Positions 1 to 7,968 of a stretch of DNA of 64,000 nucleotides are shown here, piece after piece. Numbering within the stretch: the first letter of the stretch is position 1; each line of letters starts with the position of its first letter. The notes under the pieces were generated by a model, which worked only from the letters and a program-made list of their open reading frames with translations, ran no database searches and was not told the origin of the DNA. The translations under genes were made by a program, and so were the position numbers. The stretch is from Haloglycomyces albus DSM 45210 (GTDB taxonomy: Bacteria; Actinomycetota; Actinomycetes; Mycobacteriales; Micromonosporaceae), in contig NZ_AZUQ01000001.1 of NCBI RefSeq assembly GCF_000527155.1, forward strand, positions 3,471,420 through 3,535,419, read 5' to 3'.

Positions 1-208
1 CTCACGGTGGTGCCACGAGATCGGATGATGCGTTGACGAAGCACGCCTCCCCATCCGGCCTCGGCACCACCGGGGTGACGCATCACGGCGGTTGACACCA
101 TCACGCCACTCGGTCGCCCACGCGCGGTTCCCACGATGTCCGATATGCCGAGCACAGGCGACCATACGGCCGCCGTCCTCCGCCCCGGACGGACAATCGG
201 TTCGACGA
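1..208. other. Left-edge segment with no supported gene
   Basis: No gene can be supported here. On the minus strand one frame stays open to the window edge, with possible ATGs at 101 and 83, but neither has a Shine-Dalgarno sequence and the predicted peptide resembles nothing I recognise. The segment lies downstream of the SRAP gene, so it could hold the next gene of a leftward operon or simply be intergenic. Confidence 0.4.
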
Positions 209-997
209 CTACAGCCCCGGCAAGGTATCCGAATCGGATTTCTCGGCAACTTTCCGTCCGGCCACATCGGTGTCGGAACCGACGTCCACAGCGACCCGTT
301 CCACAAGTTCGGGACCGTTATTACGCACCGCACCCACCGAACGAGAAACCGGGTACACCTCCAGACTCGCCACATCGTCCGCTGCGGGACCACGGAGGAG
401 GTCGTCGGTGGAGGCCGAACCTTCACCCAGCCACTCCGCGATTCGGCCGGTAGGCAGCACATAAGACATTCTCGGATGGATATCCGCCATACGCGACGAT
501 CCGGCCGGACACGTAACGATCGTAAAGCTCCAGGTCACACCCGCGTCACTCCCCTTGGGCTTCCACCGTTCCCACAGCCCGGCGAGCGCGATTGGGGTAT
601 CGGGCCCGAATGTGAAGAAATACGGCTGTTTCTTGGCCCCGGGTACGGCCTGCCATTCGTACCAGCCGGATACCGGGACGACAGCTCGGCGGACCGAGAA
701 GGGTTTGCGGTAGGCGCGTGACGTGGACACCGTCTCGATTCGGGCGTTGATCATGCGGGTCGCCATCGAGCTGTCCTTCGACCACGAGGGAATGAGACCG
801 AAGTGCGCCATGCGGAGAATTCGGGACGTTTCCCGGTCTTCCTCGCCGTCGGCAGCGGTGTCGCGGACGATGATCGGCGCGGATTGGGTCGGAGCGACGT
901 TGTAGCTGCCGTTCCATTCGGTATCGGTCTCGTCGGCGGCGTCGAACACTCGGGCCATGTCGGGAGCCGACATGGAATTCACATATCTTCCGCACAT
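209..997 (-). CDS. SRAP-domain DNA-protein crosslink protein (YedK/HMCES family)
   Basis: This 262-residue protein is a SOS-response-associated peptidase. The family recognises abasic sites in single-stranded DNA and shields them by a thiazolidine crosslink through Cys2. The start at 997 gives MCGRY, which places the obligatory cysteine directly after the initiator methionine. Other family signatures are visible: NVAPT (residues 33-37), GLIPSW (67-72), NARIET (84-89), SGWYEW with the conserved Glu114, and a later HPRM histidine motif. The gene is transcribed away from aroA, with about 170 bases between the two starts. The last 25 or so residues are polar and probably disordered. The family call is secure from the motifs; the repair role is family knowledge. 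Confidence 0.93.
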   Translation of the reverse strand: MCGRYVNSMSAPDMARVFDAADETDTEWNGSYNVAPTQSAPIIVRDTAADGEEDRETSRILRMAHFGLIPSWSKDSSMATRMINARIETVSTSRAYRKPFSVRRAVVPVSGWYEWQAVPGAKKQPYFFTFGPDTPIALAGLWERWKPKGSDAGVTWSFTIVTCPAGSSRMADIHPRMSYVLPTGRIAEWLGEGSASTDDLLRGPAADDVASLEVYPVSRSVGAVRNNGPELVERVAVDVGSDTDVAGRKVAEKSDSDTLPGL

Positions 998-1164
998 GGC
1001 TCATATTTTAGAAGGACAGTGTGACATCCATTGCATGTCGACGGTAAGTTCAGGGTGTCCACCGGCAGTATGGAGCCCACAGCGTCGGTGGACGCTTCTC
1101 ATGAACCAGGATGTCCCGAATCCGACCGCGTGCGGCACCGCCGTTTTCCAGTAAAGTGGGTGGC

Positions 1165-2484
1165 ATGTCGGTTACCACCAAGCCCGAACGGCGTAGCTGG
1201 AACGCACCGCACAGGTCCGGTCGTCTGCACGCCGCCGTCAGTATTCCCGGATCGAAGTCGCAAACCGCTCGGGCCTTGGTTCTCTCTGCCTTGGCCGATG
1301 CCCCGTCCACGATCGTCAATCCCCTCGAATCTCGCGACAGTCTGCTCATGGTGGAGGGTCTGCGGTCTCTCGGGGCTCAGATCGATACGGGTGATCCCAC
1401 CCGCTGGCACGTACAGCCGGCCCCACAGCCGCGATTGCGGGCCGACACCTCCGCTGAGATCGACTGCGGGCTCTCGGGGACCGTCCTGCGTTTTCTCCCT
1501 CCGGTCGCGGCGCTGAGCAGTGGAGACGTTCATTTCGACGGCGACGCGTACACCTACCGGCGCCCGAACGACGGGGTCCTGCGGGGCTTGCAGCAGCTCG
1601 GCGTCACCGTTACAGGTGGAGAAAAGGGTACGTTGCCGTTCACCGTCGGCGGTATCGGGACGGTCAAGGGCGGGGAGGCCACCATCGACGCGTCGGCGTC
1701 ATCACAATTCATCACCGCGCTGCTCTTGGCCGCGCCCCGTTTTGAGCAGGGCATCGATCTGCGCCATGACGGACCCGACGTTCCCAGCCGACCGTACTTG
1801 GAAATGGCCGTGGCGATGCTGCGTCAGGGTGGTGTCGAGGTGGACAATCCGGAACCGAATCGCTGGCGTGTGCGTCCCGGACCCATTCGCGGACGGGAAT
1901 GGGTCATCGAGCCGGACTTGCAAAACGCCGCTCCGTTCATCTTGGCGCCCTTGGCCGTCGGCGGACAGGTCACCGTACGCGACTGGCCGATTGAGACTAC
2001 ACAGTCCGGCGACCACGTACGTGAGATCATCACGCGTCTCGGCGGACGTTGGGAATGGTCCAAGGGCGGTCTGACCGTGATCGCCGAACCGACCAAGCAC
2101 AACATTTCCATGGATTTGTCCGACTGTTCCGAACTGGTTCCCTGCTTGGCAGCCTTGGCTGCCGTCACGAAAGGGCAGATGGAGATTCGCGGAGTCGAAC
2201 ACATTCGCGGCCACGAGACGGATCGTCTGTCCGCGCTCGCGCGGGAATTGACCCGTCTGGGCGCGACGGTGGACGAACATCGTGACGGCCTCACTGTTTT
2301 CCCGGGTGTTCCTACTGCCAGTATCTTCGATACCTACGATGATCATCGGATGGCTCATGCCGGGGCTCTGGCCGGTTTGGCGGTTGGCGGTGTGGAATTG
2401 AGCGATGTCGCCTGTACGTCGAAGACGTGGCCCCGGTTTCCACAGGTTTGGGAGGAATTTGTGACCAGCGAGGAGAACGATTAA
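1165..2484 (+). CDS. aroA: 3-phosphoshikimate 1-carboxyvinyltransferase (EPSP synthase)
   Basis: The enzyme transfers the enolpyruvyl group of phosphoenolpyruvate to shikimate 3-phosphate, the sixth step of the shikimate pathway, in the cytoplasm. The ATG at 1165 follows a G-rich Shine-Dalgarno stretch and gives 439 residues, normal for the family; an in-frame ATG at 1111 is less likely. Visible signatures are GSKSQTARAL (residues 29-38, phosphate-binding lysine), DCGLSGTVLRFL (near 100-111), HETDRLSALARELTRLG in the C-terminal third, and DDHRMAHAGALA near the end. rsgA starts two bases after the stop, so the two are cotranscribed. The pathway's first enzyme, class II DAHP synthase, lies at 44589-45971. 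Confidence 0.97.
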   Translation: MSVTTKPERRSWNAPHRSGRLHAAVSIPGSKSQTARALVLSALADAPSTIVNPLESRDSLLMVEGLRSLGAQIDTGDPTRWHVQPAPQPRLRADTSAEIDCGLSGTVLRFLPPVAALSSGDVHFDGDAYTYRRPNDGVLRGLQQLGVTVTGGEKGTLPFTVGGIGTVKGGEATIDASASSQFITALLLAAPRFEQGIDLRHDGPDVPSRPYLEMAVAMLRQGGVEVDNPEPNRWRVRPGPIRGREWVIEPDLQNAAPFILAPLAVGGQVTVRDWPIETTQSGDHVREIITRLGGRWEWSKGGLTVIAEPTKHNISMDLSDCSELVPCLAALAAVTKGQMEIRGVEHIRGHETDRLSALARELTRLGATVDEHRDGLTVFPGVPTASIFDTYDDHRMAHAGALAGLAVGGVELSDVACTSKTWPRFPQVWEEFVTSEEND

Positions 2485-2486
2485 TC

Positions 2487-3491
2487 GTGGTGTACAGAGG
2501 TCGAGACTGGGATGAAGACGACGTCCGCATCCGTCCCCCGAAGAAGTCCCGACCTCGAACCAAGATTCGTCCCAAACACAAGAACGCTCGGACGGCGTTC
2601 GTGGTGGGTGTCGATCGGGGCCGGTATCGATGTCTGCTCGACGACGTCCCGATCACGGCCATGAAGGCGCGCGAGCTCGGGCGGCAGTCGGTCGTGGTCG
2701 GCGATCGGGTCGATGTGGTCGGCGATCTCAGTGGGAAGAAGGACACGTTGGCGCGGATTGTCCGGGTCAAGGATCGCCATGGGGTGTTGCGACGCAGCGC
2801 CGACGACGACAGTTCACACGAGCGGGTCGCCGTCGCCAACGTCGACCAGTTGGTGATGGTCGCGTCTGTTACCGACCCGCCGTTCAGCTCCGGTTTTGTA
2901 GATCGTTGCCTGGTGGCCGCGATGGAGGCCAGGATCTCCCCGATTCTGTGCTGCACGAAGATCGACCTCGACGACGGCCAATTCGATTCCATTCGCTCCT
3001 ACTTCACCGGCACGGATTTGACCATCGTCGCGGTATCGCCTGACAGTGACCTCGCTCAGTTCAGAGAGCTGTTGGCGGATAAAGAGAACGTCTTCTTCGG
3101 GCACTCGGGTGTCGGTAAGTCCACCCTGGTGAACCGCTTGATTCCCGACGCCGATCGTACGGTCGGGGATGTTCGCGCCATCGGGAAGGGAAGTCATACC
3201 TCCACCAGTGCGGTCGCTTTCGAGCTTCCGGGCGGAGGGTGGGTGGTCGACACCCCGGGAGTCCGTTCGTTCGGCTTGGCCCACGTTACGGTAGATTCGC
3301 TGTTGGACGCCTTTCCGGAACTCGCAGAGGCTGCTCAGGAATGTCCCAAGGGTTGCACTCATACCGAGGGACGTGACGATTGTGTTCTCAACGAGATCTT
3401 CAACGACGATGATCCCCGCCGGGCTCGGTTGGAGTCCTTCCGACGCATGATCCAGTCGCTACATGACAGTCGCAGGGACTACGAGCGATAA
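2487..3491 (+). CDS. rsgA: Ribosome small subunit-dependent GTPase A
   Basis: RsgA is a circularly permuted GTPase that assists late maturation of the 30S subunit. The G4 motif TKID precedes the P-loop GHSGVGKST (from about residue 205) and the G3 motif DTPG (about 255), which is the diagnostic permuted order. An OB-fold region lies at the N-terminus, and a C-terminal zinc site reads CPKGCTHTEGRDDC. GTG at 2487 was chosen because GAGGAG lies about 11 bases upstream, giving 334 residues; an adjacent GTG at 2490 is equally possible. The gene follows aroA with almost no gap. Confidence 0.96.
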   Translation: MVYRGRDWDEDDVRIRPPKKSRPRTKIRPKHKNARTAFVVGVDRGRYRCLLDDVPITAMKARELGRQSVVVGDRVDVVGDLSGKKDTLARIVRVKDRHGVLRRSADDDSSHERVAVANVDQLVMVASVTDPPFSSGFVDRCLVAAMEARISPILCCTKIDLDDGQFDSIRSYFTGTDLTIVAVSPDSDLAQFRELLADKENVFFGHSGVGKSTLVNRLIPDADRTVGDVRAIGKGSHTSTSAVAFELPGGGWVVDTPGVRSFGLAHVTVDSLLDAFPELAEAAQECPKGCTHTEGRDDCVLNEIFNDDDPRRARLESFRRMIQSLHDSRRDYER

Positions 3492-3553
3492 GGCGACCAC
3501 TCCCGTTCACCGCACGATTCATGCCTTCACCCACGTATAACGCTAGGAGAAAC

Positions 3554-4354
3554 GTGACCGACTCTTCGTACAACGACGATTTGCGGCTTGCTCTTTCGAT
3601 GGCCGACGCGGCCGACAGGATCGGCATGGAGCGGTTCCGCAGTAACGAACTCAAAATCGATCAAAAGCCCGATATGACGCATGTGACCGAGGCGGACTTG
3701 GCGGTAGAGCGCACCATTCGCGACACCCTGGCCGTCAAACGCCCCGATGACGGTGTGTACGGAGAGGAGTTCGGCGACGCTCCAGGGGAGTCCGGGCGCC
3801 GCTGGGTCCTCGATCCCATCGATGGAACCGCCAACTATGTACGCGGAAATCCCGTGTGGGGCAGCTTGATCGCCTTGTTCGACGGGGACGAGCCCGTCGT
3901 CGGAGTCGCCAGCGCTCCGGCCCTAGGTCGCCGTTGGTGGGCGGCACAGGGCGCGGGAGCGTGGGCTGGACCGACCGCTGGCCACGGCGGCGCGGTCGAG
4001 CGTCTGGAGGTGTCTCAGGTTAAAGAGCTATCGGATTCCTTCGTATCAATATCCTCTTTGTCCAGTTGGAAGCGATACGACAAGGTCGACGCGATCGTGG
4101 AGCTGTTGGACGACGCGTGGCGGGAGCGCGCTTATGGCGACTTCTACCACTACGCGCTTGTCGCCGAGGGCTCGGTTGACGTGGCGTGTGAACCGTCCGT
4201 AGAACTGTGGGACCTGGCTCCCATGGCCGTCATCGTCGAAGAGGCGGGAGGCCGGTTTACCGATTTGAAGGGCAACCGTGGTCCGGCCGGGGGAACCTCG
4301 CTCGCCACCAACGGCCGCCTCCATGACGACATACTGCGTCGAGTCGGACTTTAA
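3554..4354 (+). CDS. hisN: Histidinol-phosphatase, inositol monophosphatase family
   Basis: This 266-residue metal-dependent phosphatase has the family motifs GEEFGD (about 69-74), DPIDGTANY (about 87-95) and WDLAPMAVIVEEAGG (from about 219), which carry the metal and phosphate ligands. The GTG at 3554 has AGGAGA five bases upstream. In actinobacteria, members of this family placed near aroA and rsgA are usually the histidinol-phosphate phosphatase of histidine synthesis (HisN). Substrate choice within the superfamily cannot be read from sequence alone, so inositol-1-phosphatase or another sugar phosphatase remains possible. Confidence 0.88.
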   Translation: MTDSSYNDDLRLALSMADAADRIGMERFRSNELKIDQKPDMTHVTEADLAVERTIRDTLAVKRPDDGVYGEEFGDAPGESGRRWVLDPIDGTANYVRGNPVWGSLIALFDGDEPVVGVASAPALGRRWWAAQGAGAWAGPTAGHGGAVERLEVSQVKELSDSFVSISSLSSWKRYDKVDAIVELLDDAWRERAYGDFYHYALVAEGSVDVACEPSVELWDLAPMAVIVEEAGGRFTDLKGNRGPAGGTSLATNGRLHDDILRRVGL

Positions 4355-4380
4355 ACGTGCCGCAGGAAGGGAAGACTATC

Positions 4381-5112
4381 GTGGACGATTGGGCCTCGAT
4401 ACGGTCGGAGGGCGTCGCCTATGAAGACGAGGCGATTCTGATCCTCAACAAACCCGCCGGATGGTCGGTCATGGGTGAACGCCACGCGATCGACTTGGTG
4501 CGCCTGGCCGAACAGGCGGGAGAGACCCTGCATCCGGTACACCGTATCGACAAGGTGACGTCCGGAGCCGTTCTGTTCGCCAAGAGCATGGACGTCCACG
4601 GCGGCCTGACCCGGCAGTTCAACAAACGGACGGTCGACAAGGACTATCTCGCCATTGTGGACTCCGATGCGATTGCCGACTCGGGCCGCATTGACCTGCC
4701 GCTGTCGGTGGGACGAAAGAATCGCGTACGCATCGCCGCCGAACGGTCCGACATCGTCGCGGCCGACGGAGTCTGGTCGGTACCGTCCGGTCAGATCTTC
4801 GACCACGTCAAAACCTATCCGTCCGTCACCGAGTTCACCACCGTGGAGCGTCGGAACAACCGCGCTCTCCTGCGGCTGCGTCCGTTGACCGGACGTAGAC
4901 ACCAGATCCGCGTCCACCTCGCCTGGATCGGTTTCGCCATCGTCGGCGATCCGCTCTTCAAAAGGAACGCGCCCGAACGAACCGGGCTTCACTCGGCGCG
5001 ATTGGCTTTCGACGCCGACTGGTTGGGACGGCGGCTGGACGTCACGGCACCACCGGGGAACGACTTCTGGGACCTTCTTCCCGGAGTCGACCCGACGGTC
5101 GTGGACCGCTGA
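4381..5112 (+). CDS. RluA-type pseudouridine synthase
   Basis: This protein isomerises uridine to pseudouridine in structured RNA. The catalytic loop HRIDKVTSG is present, with the aspartate at about residue 57, and LTGRRHQIRVHLAWIGFAIVGDPLF is the usual C-terminal substrate-binding motif. GTG at 4381 has AGGAAGG about ten bases upstream and gives 243 residues; GTG at 4357 is the alternative. There is no N-terminal S4 domain, so it resembles the TruC/RluA short forms. Which RNA position it modifies cannot be told. Its stop is 21 bases from the stop of the convergent response regulator. Confidence 0.9.
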   Translation: MDDWASIRSEGVAYEDEAILILNKPAGWSVMGERHAIDLVRLAEQAGETLHPVHRIDKVTSGAVLFAKSMDVHGGLTRQFNKRTVDKDYLAIVDSDAIADSGRIDLPLSVGRKNRVRIAAERSDIVAADGVWSVPSGQIFDHVKTYPSVTEFTTVERRNNRALLRLRPLTGRRHQIRVHLAWIGFAIVGDPLFKRNAPERTGLHSARLAFDADWLGRRLDVTAPPGNDFWDLLPGVDPTVVDR

Positions 5113-5133
5113 GTCCACGGTTAAGGAAGCCCT

Positions 5134-5784
5134 TCAGACGCCGACGACACCGTTCTCCCATGCCCACGCGGCCACTTCGACCCGATTGCGTACCGACAGC
5201 TTGGTACGGATCGAGTCAAGGTGGGTTTTAACGGTTGACAGAGACAGGTACAGTTCGGCCGCGATCTCATTGTTCGTGCGGCCCCGAGCGACCTTCTCCA
5301 TGACGTCCAGTTCGCGTTCGGTCAGTCCCGCGTCCCTCCAACGTCCGCTGCGCCGTGGTTGTGTCATGTGTTCCAGCAGTCGCACCGTTATCGACGGAGA
5401 CACCAGGGATTGGCCGTCAGCGGCGGCACGTACCGCTTCCAGCAAGAGATTGGGGCCGGAATCCTTGAGCAAGAACCCCGAGGCCCCGTTACGCAGCGCC
5501 TCGTACACGTATTCGTCGGTGTCGTAGGTGGTGATCACGACGATTCCGGGGACCTTCTCCAACGCCCCGTTCGTCAACAGACGAGTCGCCGCCAATCCGT
5601 CCTGCTTGGGCATTCGAATGTCCATCAGGACGACATCGGGTTCGAGGCGACGTGCCAGCGCGACGGCTTCGACCCCGTCCGACGCCTCACCGACGACGTC
5701 CATATCGTCCTGCGAATTGATGACCATGGTGAAGCCCGCGCGCACCAAGGCCTGGTCGTCGGCGATTACGACTGAAATCGGCAT
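5134..5784 (-). CDS. NarL/LuxR-family response regulator
   Basis: This 216-residue response regulator has an N-terminal receiver domain with the acidic pair at DD (9-10) and the phosphoacceptor Asp55 in LMDIRMP. A C-terminal LuxR-type helix-turn-helix (about 150-205) contains LTERELDVM and SLSTVKTHLDSI. It lies 31 bases downstream of the histidine kinase gene, which surely encodes its partner. The divergently transcribed ABC exporter on the other side of the kinase is the likeliest regulon member, as is common for DesK/LiaS-like pairs of Gram-positives. Confidence 0.94.
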   Translation of the reverse strand: MPISVVIADDQALVRAGFTMVINSQDDMDVVGEASDGVEAVALARRLEPDVVLMDIRMPKQDGLAATRLLTNGALEKVPGIVVITTYDTDEYVYEALRNGASGFLLKDSGPNLLLEAVRAAADGQSLVSPSITVRLLEHMTQPRRSGRWRDAGLTERELDVMEKVARGRTNNEIAAELYLSLSTVKTHLDSIRTKLSVRNRVEVAAWAWENGVVGV

Positions 5785-5815
5785 TACGAATTCTTTCCAT
5801 CTCTATACGAATACG

Positions 5816-7024
5816 TCACAAGGCCACCGTTCCTTTGTCCTCACCGGACAACGACCGGCCTTCGTTCACATCGTCGGGAAGGAAAGCGGACACCTCCCAA
5901 CCCGGCGAGTCGGATCGCGGGCCCCATCGCAGGCGACCGCCATAGCTTTCCACCCGCTCGTTCAAACCAAGCAATCCCACACCGCTGGGAGCGAATCGAC
6001 CGGAGGAACGCCCCGTACCGTTGTCGCGAACCGAAACCTCCACTCCCCGATCAGCTTTCGACACCGTGACACGTACGCCGGTCGCCTCGGGAGCGTGTTT
6101 GCCGATATTGGTCAGCGATTCACGTACCACCCGGAAAACGGTGGCCTCAATGTCGGGAGGCAAGGCGGGAATCTGCGGGGAAATGAAAACCGAGCTGTCC
6201 ACCGTAGAGGCAGTCCACTGTTCCACCAGAGCCGATACCTGCCCTATTGTCCCGAGCGGCTCCCGACCGATTCCCTCGTCACGGCGCAGCATGGCGACCA
6301 TCCGCCGCATCGATGCCAATGCCTCCGTCCCCGCTTCCTCGATCTCCCCGAAGGCACGTTCCGCTTCCTCCCGGTCATGAGCGGCAGCGAACCGAGCCGC
6401 CTGAGCACGGACGACCATACCGGTGACGTGATGTGCCACGAAATCATGAATCTCGCGCGCCATCTCGGTGCGCTCTTCCTGACGCACGTGCTCCACCGCC
6501 TGTTTCCGGGCATTGTCCAATCCACGCAGGTACATCCCCACCGAAATCGACACGGTCGTAGGAAACGCCAACAGTCCGGCGAAGACGAGATAGCCCAATA
6601 GTGGAGGATGCGCACGCAACGGAATGATCATAATGGCCAGAACCAGAGCCGCCAACACCGTCCAATCCAACGTGTCTCGGCGTTCCCGCACCAGATGAAT
6701 GAGCAGCAGACCCAGCAGGAGAAGTTCACCGTACCCGATATAGTTCGCGTACGAGCCCAGCGTCACTTGGCTGAGTACGACGGTCAGTGTGATCGACGCA
6801 CCCGCCACCACGGCGGTTCGGCGATACACCGAACGCCGAAAACGCGCGAAATAATAGGCACCCGGCATTGCGGGAATCAAAAGCAGCAGCGTAAAGGGAA
6901 AATGCTGCGAATACGCACTGGTTTCCAAGAAAGCCAACAAGACCGCGCCGGTGGCGACTCCGTACAGGAGCAGCTTCTCACCGAAGCGCTGAATCCGTCG
7001 GTCAGATCGCGATGTCAGCTCCAC
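5816..7024 (-). CDS. Membrane sensor histidine kinase, HisKA_3 type
   Basis: The 402-residue protein has about six predicted membrane helices in its first 165 residues. A cytoplasmic HisKA_3 dimerisation domain follows, with the phosphoacceptor His193 in MAREIHDFVAHHV. The C-terminal HATPase has RVVRESLTNIGKHA (N box) and VRDNGTGRSSG with GVGLLGLNERV (G boxes). It has almost no extracytoplasmic loop, so it probably senses a membrane signal or works with a transporter, as in intramembrane-sensing kinases. It forms an operon with the response regulator and is divergent from the exporter genes starting at 7139. Confidence 0.93.
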   Translation of the reverse strand: MELTSRSDRRIQRFGEKLLLYGVATGAVLLAFLETSAYSQHFPFTLLLLIPAMPGAYYFARFRRSVYRRTAVVAGASITLTVVLSQVTLGSYANYIGYGELLLLGLLLIHLVRERRDTLDWTVLAALVLAIMIIPLRAHPPLLGYLVFAGLLAFPTTVSISVGMYLRGLDNARKQAVEHVRQEERTEMAREIHDFVAHHVTGMVVRAQAARFAAAHDREEAERAFGEIEEAGTEALASMRRMVAMLRRDEGIGREPLGTIGQVSALVEQWTASTVDSSVFISPQIPALPPDIEATVFRVVRESLTNIGKHAPEATGVRVTVSKADRGVEVSVRDNGTGRSSGRFAPSGVGLLGLNERVESYGGRLRWGPRSDSPGWEVSAFLPDDVNEGRSLSGEDKGTVAL

Positions 7025-7138
7025 TCCCCCAGCTTAGCGACGATCCGATTCGCATCGGCCAAAAGAACGATCGCACCGCCGTAGAACCAACCAAGCTACC
7101 GAGGTCGACCATCTCGAATTCCGGTCACTCTGGGAGCC

Positions 7139-7258
7139 ATGGACACCATTCTTTTCATAGCCTTCGTGCTATCGGCGGTCACGGCGGTGCCGTTCCTCAT
7201 CGCGGGCATCGCCCTACCGCTGGCCGACGACACAGACAACGAAAGGACCCGGATCTAA
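7139..7258 (+). CDS. Small single-pass membrane peptide coupled to the ABC exporter
   Basis: An ATG at 7139 opens a 39-codon frame whose product begins MDTILFIAFVLSAV. It holds one hydrophobic helix (about residues 3-28) and a short charged tail ending NERTRI. Its stop overlaps the ATG of the ATPase gene as TAATG (7256-7260), the classic arrangement for translational coupling. A GGGAG lies only a few bases before the ATG, closer than ideal. I do not recognise the family. The position suggests a regulatory or assembly subunit of the exporter, or a leader that sets ATPase translation. Confidence 0.55.
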   Translation: MDTILFIAFVLSAVTAVPFLIAGIALPLADDTDNERTRI

Positions 7259-7968
7259 TGCCCAACACAGGTGAACTGCGGGGCGTCAACCTCCGCAAGG
7301 AATACGGCTCGACCGTCGCTCTCGGTGGGGTCACCATGGAGATCCCCGCCGGCCAATCCACTGCCATCATCGGCCCCAGTGGATCAGGAAAGTCCACTTT
7401 GCTACACGCATTGGCCGCTATCCTGCAGCCGGATTCGGGTGAGGTGCATCTGAACGGGGAACGTATCGACCGGTATTCCGAAGGAAAGCGTTCGGCGCTG
7501 CGCCGCACTCGATTCGGCTTTCTGTTTCAGTTCAACGGCCTGCTGCCCGAACTCACCGCCCGCGACAACGTTGCCCTGCCGCTAATGCTGAACGGCACGG
7601 CACGGCGGCGCGCCTACACCAGCGCCGACGCTTGGCTGCACCGGCTTGGCATTCACGGCTTGACCGATAATCGCCCTGGGGAAATGTCCGGCGGTCAAGC
7701 CCAACGTGTCGCGCTGGCCCGTGCACTCGTCATCGAGCCGTCGGTGGTGTTCGCCGATGAGCCCACCGGGGCACTCGACCAGGCTACGGGAACGGAAACC
7801 CTGCGCACCTTGCTGGATACCGTCAAGGATCGCGGCGCGAGTCTGGTGATGGTCACCCACGATCTCAACGTGGCCGGAGCATGCGAGCGCGTCGTCGAAA
7901 TCCGCGACGGTCACATCATCTCCGATTCTCGTCCCTCCGCGACGATCATCGAGGAGGCCACGGTATGA
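7258..7968 (+). CDS. ABC transporter ATP-binding protein (MacB/LolD type)
   Basis: The 236-residue ATPase carries Walker A GPSGSGKST (39-47), a Q-loop region LFQFNGLLPELTARDNV, the signature LSGGQ-like MSGGQAQRVALARAL, Walker B VVFADEPTGALD and the H-loop THD. The DEPTGALD form is typical of MacB/LolD/FtsE-like exporters. The ATG at 7258 overlaps the stop of the upstream membrane peptide and has AAAGGA about ten bases before it. Its stop overlaps the permease start by four bases (ATGA), so the two form one exporter. The divergent two-component system suggests induction by envelope or peptide stress. Confidence 0.95.
   Translation: MPNTGELRGVNLRKEYGSTVALGGVTMEIPAGQSTAIIGPSGSGKSTLLHALAAILQPDSGEVHLNGERIDRYSEGKRSALRRTRFGFLFQFNGLLPELTARDNVALPLMLNGTARRRAYTSADAWLHRLGIHGLTDNRPGEMSGGQAQRVALARALVIEPSVVFADEPTGALDQATGTETLRTLLDTVKDRGASLVMVTHDLNVAGACERVVEIRDGHIISDSRPSATIIEEATV

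Noticed and set aside
81..101. Possible minus-strand gene starts running off the left edge
   Set aside because: No Shine-Dalgarno sequence and no recognisable N-terminus; too little sequence to judge.
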